From Candidatus Heimdallarchaeota archaeon (lineage in GTDB: Archaea > Asgardarchaeota > Heimdallarchaeia > Hodarchaeales > LC-3), in contig DAHXPE010000172.1 in NCBI GenBank assembly GCA_027364495.1, positions 1-5,101 of the forward strand: 5,101 bases of DNA. Direction: 5' to 3'. Every line of letters starts with the position of its first letter. The stretch's first letter is position 1. Below, one piece after another: positions 1-5,027 of the stretch. The translations under genes were made by a program, and so were the position numbers. The notes beneath the pieces were generated by a model that saw only the letters and a list, made by a program, of their open reading frames with translations, did no database searches and had not been told where the DNA came from.

Positions 1-381
1 ATAGAAATTGTCAATGAATTTGAGGTTAAATTCGAAAGATTGGTCAATCTTATTACTGATTCCACGCAAACATTGGTTAGTAGTTCTACTATTAATAAAC
101 TTAAAGATTTATGTATCTATTTAGTTAAGAATTCTAATATAAGCTCGTCTATTGAATTACCTGAAGATTTTGATTTTAAGACTCTTATTAATAAGAGTGA
201 TAAAATTAAAATTCAAAGATTGACTCTTCCTGCCCTTAACAATATTTTAGAAAGAATTCACTGTTCTAAAAAGCAAATGTATGAAATTTATTATATTTGT
301 TCTGGTTCTAAGGTCTCAATTGTTAGAAATATTACCCCAATCAACATTCCTGAAACTTCTTCAGCTCCAACATCAGATTAA
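1..381 (+). CDS. C-terminal part of an unrecognised protein (5' end outside window)
   Basis: The frame is open from base 1 to the TAA at 379-381, giving 126 codons with no stop. The gene therefore most likely begins left of the window. A TTG at 40 could serve as a start but has no Shine-Dalgarno and the frame is open upstream of it, so I treat this as a 5'-truncated gene. The visible protein is mixed polar and hydrophobic, Ile/Asn/Lys/Ser-rich, with predicted amphipathic stretches and two cysteines near the middle-to-end (in ERIHCSKK and YYICSG). It ends in a Pro/Ser/Thr-rich tail (PETSSAPTSD). I see no signal peptide, membrane helix or catalytic motif and do not recognise the family. It is followed by an 83-nt AT-rich gap and a gene with its own promoter-like and ribosome-binding signals, so no operon link is evident. 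Confidence 0.6.
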   Translation: MEIVNEFEVKFERLVNLITDSTQTLVSSSTINKLKDLCIYLVKNSNISSSIELPEDFDFKTLINKSDKIKIQRLTLPALNNILERIHCSKKQMYEIYYICSGSKVSIVRNITPINIPETSSAPTSD

Positions 382-418
382 TTTATCTTTGTTATTTATA
401 TTTTAGTATAATAGAACT

Positions 419-458
419 AAAAATATATAACATTTTATAAAAATAATAAATCAAGAGG
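419..458 (+). promoter_or_regulatory. TATA-like box and Shine-Dalgarno for the 465-1475 gene
   Basis: The gap holds TATA-like tracts (AAAATATATAA at about 420-430 and ATTTTATAAAA at about 432-442). A strong Shine-Dalgarno AAGAGG lies at 453-458, six bases before the TTG start at 465. A box at about 420-430 would place transcription start near 450, giving a short leader. The ribosome-binding site is the best in the window and decides the TTG start. The promoter assignment is weak because the whole gap is AT-rich. Confidence 0.5.
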
Positions 459-464
459 ATATTT

Positions 465-1475
465 TTGAAATTTTATAATAAGATTACTGTTTTGTTACTA
501 TTAGCAACAATATTAGTGTCAAGTGTTACTGCAAGTCAAAATGGAAATACCCGAGTTACCACACATCCAACTAATCCCAATATAAGTCAATCACATCCCA
601 CTGGACCTCCTGCCACAAATCCAGCAAATATTACCATTATTAAAGGACTTGACCGAGCAAGAGAACTAGTCACTGCCAAGACTCAATTTAAAATCGTAGC
701 AAATACAACAAATCCCTTTTTCCTTTGGGGTGATAAGAATTATTCAATCCAAAATTTACTCCAGCTTAACTCGATTGTTGAGTATTCAGATCAAAATAAT
801 AATTTAGTATTCGATCAAAATGAAGCTGTTAAAACACTTGATTTTCAGAAATATGTTACCTGGAATTTTACTCGAGACGAAATAAATGATAGTACTGTCA
901 TGTTTACATTGTACTCTAATAAAATAAATCAAACCGGTTTTGCTAATACCCAGATTAATTTAACTCAATATATGGTTTCTTCAAATACTAATTTTTTAAA
1001 ATTTGATATAGTTATTAGCAATTGGAACTGGGTATCAACAACTGACCGTCTAGCAATCATTTTTGATTTTTCTTTAAGTAGAAGCAATGACAAGGCACCT
1101 GCTTCACTAAGCAATAAATCAGGAATTAAAGTTAATAATACCACTAATGATGGATTATTTATTAAAAATAATTCAAACCAAACAATAGGATATCTTTTAA
1201 GTAGTAATAAAGCCTTTAAGGGAAGTAATAATGAATCAATAATGGTTAAAAATCAATTCCAAATAAACCCTGCAAATGAAACTGCTTTCATTATATTAAA
1301 CTATCCATATTTTGGTAATTATTTATTCCACGATCCAGTCATTGGTTCATATGGCTACACAGTACTAAGTCAACTGTATACAATTCTAATAGGACAATCT
1401 GGTTTATTGACAATTACATCGGTTCTAACTATTATATCTATTTTTGCAATGTACTTTATGAGAAAAAGAAAATAA
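465..1475 (+). CDS. Signal-peptide, membrane-anchored surface protein; diverged member of the tandem paralogue family
   Basis: 336 residues, starting at TTG behind AAGAGG. Residues 1-23 form a signal peptide (basic KFYNK start, hydrophobic core, VTA cleavage site before S24). Residues about 26-55 are Thr/Pro/Asn-rich and probably extended. The ectodomain has 15 N-x-S/T sequons. A C-terminal helix (about 311-332) ends in RKRK, so the protein should be anchored in the membrane with its bulk outside. Motifs shared with the two downstream surface proteins are an EF-hand-like loop at 109-120 (D109, N111, N113, F116, E120; the usual Gly is Leu114), WNFT at 133-136, NWNWVST at 186-192 and F283-x(6)-D290-P291. 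It is therefore a distant paralogue, longer than the others and without a PGF motif or Ser/Thr stalk before the helix. Function is unknown. Calcium binding is an inference from the loop. The next gene, a membrane-bound regulator, starts 69 nt downstream. Confidence 0.85.
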   Translation: MKFYNKITVLLLLATILVSSVTASQNGNTRVTTHPTNPNISQSHPTGPPATNPANITIIKGLDRARELVTAKTQFKIVANTTNPFFLWGDKNYSIQNLLQLNSIVEYSDQNNNLVFDQNEAVKTLDFQKYVTWNFTRDEINDSTVMFTLYSNKINQTGFANTQINLTQYMVSSNTNFLKFDIVISNWNWVSTTDRLAIIFDFSLSRSNDKAPASLSNKSGIKVNNTTNDGLFIKNNSNQTIGYLLSSNKAFKGSNNESIMVKNQFQINPANETAFIILNYPYFGNYLFHDPVIGSYGYTVLSQLYTILIGQSGLLTITSVLTIISIFAMYFMRKRK

Positions 1476-1544
1476 TAAGAATATATTTATTTAAGATGTA
1501 TTTTTATTTTTAGTTAGACGTAGAAAATATTCAAAATTTCTTGC
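1476..1544 (+). promoter_or_regulatory. Short intergenic gap: T-rich termination tract plus probable promoter of the regulator gene
   Basis: The gap contains TATA-like ATATATTTATTTAAG (1481-1495) followed by a T-rich tract (1499-1512) of the kind archaea use for termination. No Shine-Dalgarno precedes the ATG at 1545. Read-through from the preceding gene, or a short-leader transcript from its own promoter, are both possible. The same TTTATTTAAG 10-mer occurs upstream of the 3941 gene (3878-3887), but in DNA this AT-rich that may be chance. Confidence 0.35.
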
Positions 1545-2510
1545 ATGGGAGTATTAAAAATTCCTTCCGATAAATTAGAACCTAAATTAAAACCAGAGTT
1601 TTTAGAAATCCTAGCACATCCTTTAAGGCAAGAAATATTAGTTTATATAGAACAAGAAGGTGAAACTGGGTATAAAGACTTAAAGAATAAGTTCAATGTT
1701 GCAACCGGAACCCTTTATCATCATTTACGATTTTTGAAAGGCCTTATAGAACAAAATTCAAATAAAAAATATATTTTGACAGAGGAAGGAGTAAAAGCAC
1801 TGGATGTTATTTTTCAAGAAAACTCGTTCCTGAAACCAAGAAATCAAACTATCCAAGAAAGTCAATTCGAAAAAACTGAAACAAAGCAATCAAATGAATC
1901 GATAGCAACGAATGAATCAAATCAGTCAATAGAATTAGACGAATCAATCCCAATCATTAATAAATCTGGTAATGATTCAACACCAATTGTAACACACGAA
2001 CAGTTACAAAACCAGACCCACAAATATTCTGATATTCAATTTTTCAACATTAATAAAATTGTTAATGCTATCCCAAGTTGGTTTTATCAATCAAATCTAC
2101 TTTTCTTCTTTATTTTACCAGGTATTATATTTTTAATCAATCCTAAGATCGTTTTTTTTCATTTCATTCCAATTTTAATAAAAAATTCTTTATATGTGAC
2201 AGTAATATTTATTTTTCCCCTTTTTAACCTGATTATTCTTTTCGTTATTTCAATAATTAAAAAAGAAAGAATTTCTTTGCCAACGATAGGTTTATTAGCT
2301 ATTTATTATAATTCTGTTTTTATTCTAACAGTAATAACAAATTTCTTTTCTCTTTCTACTAATGATTTATATATTAAAGTACTTTCAATCATTATTCAGG
2401 GATTATTCATTATTTTTTGGACAATGAGTGTTAGTCTACAATATTATAGTTGGGAACGAGCCTTGTTCTTTGCTATTATACAGAATTATATGCTGTTTTT
2501 GTTTTTTTAA
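1545..2510 (+). CDS. Membrane-tethered winged-helix transcription regulator with Yip1-like C-terminal domain
   Basis: 321 residues. Residues about 15-90 are an ArsR-like winged helix: a first helix with LAHPLRQEILVYI, a second helix YKDLKNKF, a recognition helix in TGTLYHHLRFLKG (54-66), and a wing plus ILTEEG (77-82). The TLYHHLRFL pattern is typical of archaeal ArsR/HTH_20-like regulators. Residues about 91-165 are a polar Gln/Asn/Ser/Glu-rich linker with repeated NES/DES units. The C-terminal half has about five hydrophobic segments (about 180-199, 215-238, 245-270, 277-299, 306-321), and a W-x-R-A-L leads into the last, resembling Yip1-type membrane domains. The protein should sit in the membrane with its DNA-binding domain in the cytoplasm. 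The ATG at 1545 is the only Met before the domain; no Shine-Dalgarno is visible. It lies between surface-protein genes, so control of those genes is a reasonable guess. The frame ends at a T-run, so a miscalled base there could alter the last residues. Confidence 0.8.
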   Translation: MGVLKIPSDKLEPKLKPEFLEILAHPLRQEILVYIEQEGETGYKDLKNKFNVATGTLYHHLRFLKGLIEQNSNKKYILTEEGVKALDVIFQENSFLKPRNQTIQESQFEKTETKQSNESIATNESNQSIELDESIPIINKSGNDSTPIVTHEQLQNQTHKYSDIQFFNINKIVNAIPSWFYQSNLLFFFILPGIIFLINPKIVFFHFIPILIKNSLYVTVIFIFPLFNLIILFVISIIKKERISLPTIGLLAIYYNSVFILTVITNFFSLSTNDLYIKVLSIIIQGLFIIFWTMSVSLQYYSWERALFFAIIQNYMLFLFF

Positions 2511-2545
2511 AAGAGCTTGTTCATTTACTCTCAAAGAAATTAGAG

Positions 2546-2564
2546 TTTATTTTTTATTCTTTTC
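2546..2564 (+). terminator. T-rich tract, probable terminator of the regulator gene
   Basis: A pyrimidine-rich stretch with T-runs lies about 36 nt after the stop at 2510 and has no preceding stem. This fits archaeal oligo-T termination, but T-runs are common in this AT-rich DNA. Confidence 0.35.
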
Positions 2565-2621
2565 ATTCAATTAAGGGTAAAAAAAATTATTCGGCTAACC
2601 TAGAAAGACTTCAAATTGCCG

Positions 2622-2642
2622 AGTTCGTCTATTGTAAAACTA
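2622..2642 (+). repeat. Upstream element, copy 1 (before the 2751 gene)
   Basis: AGTTCGTCTAT, two bases, then TAAAACTA. It matches 3811-3831 at 18 of 21 positions. The element lies 129 nt before the ATG at 2751; its partner lies 130 nt before the ATG at 3941. A distal regulatory site or a retained remnant of a duplicated unit are both possible. It falls in a stretch (2511-2750) with no convincing gene. Confidence 0.6.
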
Positions 2643-2674
2643 GAACTATTTAGTTTAGGTCTTTGAAAGTAAAA

Positions 2675-2750
2675 TTAAGTCAAAGTGTTTTAAATTCTAA
2701 TTATAAAGGATAAAACATCTAATTGACGACTTCAAATAAAGTGGTTCACA
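2675..2750 (+). promoter_or_regulatory. Promoter region of the 2751 gene with inverted GTCAA/TTGAC half-sites
   Basis: TTAAGTCAAA (2675-2684) is identical to 3863-3872. GTCAA at 2679-2683 and TTGAC at 2723-2727 are inverted half-sites whose start positions are 44 nt apart, exactly as upstream of the paralogue. Between them lie TATA candidates TTTTAAAT (2688-2695) and TTATAAAG (2701-2708). The second would put transcription start near 2730 and give a leader of about 20 nt. The ribosome-binding signal is weak (GTGG at 2741-2744). Confidence 0.5.
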
Positions 2751-3626
2751 ATGCGTACAAATCTCCTTAAAATTGGGGCAGCTTTCTTAATGATTGCCTG
2801 TCTATCTGGCTTCGCTTCAGGAGCAGTAGCAGCTAATGGTCCTAACTTTTCACAGGCCAATGGTATAGCTACTATCTCTACCGGTACTGCGAAATTTACA
2901 GTTACTGGTGGTAATAATGTTCCAGACTTCCACATTCAACAAAATGGAAGTAATACTAATTATTTAGTTAAATTTGTTAACATGCAGGAATTTGTTGACA
3001 AAAACAATGATGGTCTTTTTCAACAAAGTGAAGCTGTTCCCCTTGGTCAGACCATTTTCCCAGGTCAAGGATGGAACTTTTCAGGTTTCCAAACTACAAA
3101 TGACTCAAATGGCAACTTAAGTATGCTAAATTTCAATTTTACTCACTCCGGTACACCTTCAATTGATCTACAAAATTATGTTAATATTACAGCTGGTAAT
3201 CAAATTAAATTTAACATTGCTCTGAGTCAATATACTTGGAAATCAACCAACAGCACTGCCAAACTCGCTATTGAAATGCAAGTTGCAGGAGGAAATCTCT
3301 CTGCTGGATCTGGAAATGATTTAACTTTTGGTAATGCTTTCTTCAATACCGTAAATACTGCTGTTTCAAATGGTGCTACTATTGGTGTATCCACCCAAAT
3401 CTCAACTGGAAATTCTTTCTACATTATTATTGACCATTTCAATGGCAACTTCACTTTAGACCCACTTTTCGGGGTAACCAGTGTGAGTTCATCAACACCA
3501 ACTTCTAGTGCAACCAGTTCATCTTCATCTAATCCAAGTTCCTCAGTCACTCCTGGTTTTGAGGTCATTCCATTTTTAGCTGGATTTGCTGTTGTAGGCG
3601 TTGTACTTATTAAAAGAAGAAACTAA
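2751..3626 (+). CDS. Secreted, C-terminally anchored surface protein with EF-hand-like loop and PGF-type sorting signal (tandem paralogue 1)
   Basis: 291 residues. Signal peptide 1-27 (hydrophobic core, AVA before A28). A beta-rich ectodomain follows with 10 N-glycosylation sequons. An EF-hand-like loop at 83-94 (D83, N85, D87, G88, F90, E94) matches the calcium-loop pattern DxDxDGxhxxxE. Other family motifs are WNFSGF (108-113), YTWKST (161-166), and DHF (228-230) with D237-P238. Residues 244-267 are a Ser/Thr-rich stalk, then P268-G269-F270-E, a hydrophobic helix (about 272-287) and KRRN. This tripartite end resembles archaeal PGF-CTERM-like signals, including the Loki-/Heimdall-type ones of Asgard archaea, that direct surface sorting or anchoring. 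The ATG is supported by alignment of the signal peptide with the next paralogue. Function beyond surface display is unknown; calcium binding is inferred. Confidence 0.88.
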   Translation: MRTNLLKIGAAFLMIACLSGFASGAVAANGPNFSQANGIATISTGTAKFTVTGGNNVPDFHIQQNGSNTNYLVKFVNMQEFVDKNNDGLFQQSEAVPLGQTIFPGQGWNFSGFQTTNDSNGNLSMLNFNFTHSGTPSIDLQNYVNITAGNQIKFNIALSQYTWKSTNSTAKLAIEMQVAGGNLSAGSGNDLTFGNAFFNTVNTAVSNGATIGVSTQISTGNSFYIIIDHFNGNFTLDPLFGVTSVSSSTPTSSATSSSSSNPSSSVTPGFEVIPFLAGFAVVGVVLIKRRN

Positions 3627-3650
3627 TAATTCCAATTCTCTCCTAATTAA

Positions 3651-3669
3651 TTTTATTTTCTTTTTTTTT
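3651..3669 (+). terminator. Oligo-T terminator after the 2751-3626 gene
   Basis: TTTTATTTTC followed by nine T residues begins about 25 nt after the stop codon. No stem-loop precedes it. This is the clearest archaeal-style oligo-T termination tract in the window. Confidence 0.55.
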
Positions 3670-3746
3670 ATAGTCTTGTATAATTAAAAAAATTCCTTTT
3701 TTAACTTGTTTTCAAAAATAATTTTTAATTTCCTGATAATTTATGA

Positions 3747-3785
3747 CATTATTGTGCTATGGGAGATTTTGAATCAGCAATAATG
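3747..3785. other. Imperfect stem-loop in the intergenic gap
   Basis: CATTATTG (3747-3754) and CAATAATG (3778-3785) are a perfect 8-bp inverted repeat. With a two-base bulge the stem gains two more pairs (CT/AG), leaving a loop of about 17 nt that itself holds GATT-TTG-AATC. The gap 3627-3940 otherwise holds the T-tract and the upstream elements of the next gene. An 8-bp inverted repeat is not rare in DNA this AT-rich, so function is uncertain. Confidence 0.3.
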
Positions 3786-3810
3786 GGTAAATCATACTCA
3801 ATCGCAATTC

Positions 3811-3831
3811 AGTTCGCCTATAATAAAACTA
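3811..3831 (+). repeat. Upstream element, copy 2 (before the 3941 gene)
   Basis: AGTTCGCCTAT, two bases, then TAAAACTA; 18 of 21 positions match 2622-2642. It is immediately followed by an alternating AT tract (3831-3842). Its distance to the next conserved element is 52 nt, against 53 nt in copy 1. Confidence 0.6.
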
Positions 3832-3862
3832 TATATATATATTAAATTTTCCAAAAAATATC

Positions 3863-3940
3863 TTAAGTCAAATATTTTTTATTTAAGTAAAATCATTAGA
3901 AAATAATTATTTGACTCATAGTAGGAAAAGTGATATATGT
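3863..3940 (+). promoter_or_regulatory. Promoter region of the 3941 gene with inverted AGTCAAA/TTTGACT half-sites
   Basis: TTAAGTCAAA (3863-3872) repeats the 10-mer found before the 2751 gene. AGTCAAA (3866-3872) and TTTGACT (3910-3916) are a perfect 7-bp inverted pair. Their GTCAA/TTGAC cores start 44 nt apart, as in the other copy. TATA-like TTTATTTAAG (3878-3887) lies between them. A Shine-Dalgarno-like GTGAT (3930-3934), complementary to the AUCAC near the 16S 3' end, precedes the ATG at 3941 and supports that start. Confidence 0.5.
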
Positions 3941-4801
3941 ATGCAAACAAAAATGTTTAAAATTTTAGCAACTGCCATTATAATGATATTCCTTTTTGGC
4001 TTTGTCTCTGGGGTTGCTGCTGCCGGTAAACCACAAGCTAATTTTTCAAAATCAAATGGTCAGGCTGACATTTCTACCGGTCAGGCAACTATCTCTGTTA
4101 ATGGTGGCGGAAATGTTCCTTTTTATCATATTAAATTAAACAACTCTAATGATACCACCACTTATGAGGTTAAATTTTCAAGTATTCAAGAGTTCGTTGA
4201 TAAAAATGGTAATGGCCTCTTCGATAACGGCGAAGCAGTTCCATCTTCTGGTATATCTTTCCCAAGTCTTAAATGGGATTTTTCAGGTTTTTATTCAACC
4301 AATGACTCTAATAATAACATTCAAACAATTAATTTTAACTTTACTTCAACTTCTACCACTAAAGGTCCATTTATTCAGTTACGTAACCATATTGATGTAT
4401 CAAAAGGTAATCAAATTAAATTTGATCTTCTTATTAGCGATTATAAATGGACAAGTACTAATTCTTCTGCTAAACTTGCCGTGAAATTTCAAATTGCCGG
4501 TGGAAATTTAACCCAAGGAGCTAACAATAATGATATCTCATTTGGTAATGCACAATTCAGCTCCGTATCAACTGCCTCAACTCCAGATGGCAATATTAAT
4601 GTCAACACTCAAATTGCTTCTGGTAACTCATTTTACCTTTTATATGATCATTTCAACAGTAATTTTACCCATGACCCAACTTTTAGTGCTGTTGTATCAA
4701 CCACCAGCAGTTCAACTAAAGGTTTGAGTTTAGGTTTATATCCCATCGTTGGTGGTTTAGCTATTATTGGTATCGTTTTTGCTAAAAAAAGACACATTTA
4801 A
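3941..4801 (+). CDS. Secreted, membrane-anchored surface protein with EF-hand-like loop (tandem paralogue 2)
   Basis: 286 residues from ATG 3941. An in-frame TTG at 3911 is rejected: it lacks a Shine-Dalgarno, would add a charged tail before the signal peptide, and MQTKMFKI at 3941 aligns with MRTNLLKI of the upstream paralogue. ATG 3953 is a less likely alternative. Signal peptide about 1-27 (GVAA before A28-G29). The ectodomain is about half identical by eye to the 2751-3626 product and has 8 sequons. It has an EF-hand-like loop 87-98 (D87, N89, N91, G92, F94, D95, E98), WDFSGF (112-117), YKWTST (168-173), and DHF (236-238) with D245-P246. Unlike its partner it has only a short Ser/Thr stalk (253-260) and no PGF before the helix (about 262-281) and KKRHI. 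An identical 18-nt stretch shared with the paralogue (3195-3212 and 4406-4423) supports duplication. Codons for residues 229-248 lie in the 59-nt inverted repeat. Confidence 0.87.
   Translation: MQTKMFKILATAIIMIFLFGFVSGVAAAGKPQANFSKSNGQADISTGQATISVNGGGNVPFYHIKLNNSNDTTTYEVKFSSIQEFVDKNGNGLFDNGEAVPSSGISFPSLKWDFSGFYSTNDSNNNIQTINFNFTSTSTTKGPFIQLRNHIDVSKGNQIKFDLLISDYKWTSTNSSAKLAVKFQIAGGNLTQGANNNDISFGNAQFSSVSTASTPDGNINVNTQIASGNSFYLLYDHFNSNFTHDPTFSAVVSTTSSSTKGLSLGLYPIVGGLAIIGIVFAKKRHI
4626..4684 (+). repeat. Left arm of a perfect 59-nt inverted repeat, inside the 3941-4801 gene
   Basis: Every base is the reverse complement of 5043-5101 (position p pairs with 9727 minus p). The arm encodes the conserved segment from N229 to F248, including YDHF, NFTHDP and the final F codon. 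At 4685 the match ends abruptly, at a codon boundary. The arms are separated by 358 nt. Confidence 0.97.
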
Positions 4802-4826
4802 TAATTAAAGCACTAAAAAATAATCT

Positions 4827-4852
4827 GTTTTTATCTTTTTTAATTTTCTTTC
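4827..4852 (+). terminator. T-rich termination region after the 3941-4801 gene
   Basis: Several T-runs of four to six bases begin about 25 nt after the stop codon, at the same offset as the T-tract behind the upstream paralogue. No preceding stem is seen. Confidence 0.45.
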
Positions 4853-4866
4853 TAATTTCAGTTAAA

Positions 4867-4893
4867 GAGAATTTAATAATTCCTGTAATTCTC
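4867..4893. other. Small inverted repeat downstream of the second paralogue
   Basis: GAGAATT (4867-4873) and AATTCTC (4887-4893) form a perfect 7-bp inverted repeat with a 13-nt loop. It could fold in a 3' untranslated region, but arms this short are expected by chance in AT-rich DNA. Confidence 0.25.
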
Positions 4894-4927
4894 CATTTGT
4901 TTTTAAAATTATAACCTAAAAAAAAAT

Positions 4928-4950
4928 AATATATAAACAAATTGTCAATT
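4928..4950. promoter_or_regulatory. TATA-like tract and AATTGTCAATT palindrome
   Basis: AATATATAAAC (4928-4938) is followed by AATTGTCAATT (4940-4950), an 11-base odd-centred palindrome. This could be a promoter, but no gene on the + strand follows within the window. The rest of 4802-5042 shows no gene I can support: a small reverse-strand frame (4782-4982) overlaps the end of the surface-protein gene and encodes nothing recognisable. From about 4951 the sequence is visibly less AT-rich than the gap before it. Confidence 0.2.
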
Positions 4951-5027
4951 ATGTGGCTTACAGTAAAAATTCTGCCCTCCATACCCTTTCTTCATTCAAA
5001 TAGTGGAGATTAACTAGCGAAAGTTCT

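Noticed and set aside
2450..2653. Small + strand frame overlapping the regulator's end (67 codons from TTG)
   Set aside because: It starts inside the regulator gene in another frame without a ribosome-binding site, and its end contains the conserved upstream element. It is kept only as a possible frameshift note.
2732..2935. Reverse-strand frame of 67 codons opposite the signal-peptide region of the first paralogue
   Set aside because: It is the antisense shadow of a well-supported gene.
3759..3845. 28-codon + strand frame from ATG 3759, ending in the alternating AT tract
   Set aside because: No Shine-Dalgarno, and its end covers the 21-nt shared upstream element, whose substitutions are not at third codon positions. 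Noncoding is the simpler reading.
3911..3940. TTG at 3911 as the start of the second tandem paralogue (ten extra residues)
   Set aside because: No Shine-Dalgarno, it places a charged stretch before the signal peptide, and the paralogue alignment begins at ATG 3941, which has GTGAT upstream. TTGAC at 3911 is also part of the shared upstream element.
4782..4982. Reverse-strand frame of 66 codons overlapping the end of the second paralogue
   Set aside because: Low-complexity translation of AT-rich intergenic DNA, overlapping a confident gene's stop, with a G-run only one base before the ATG. No recognisable protein feature.
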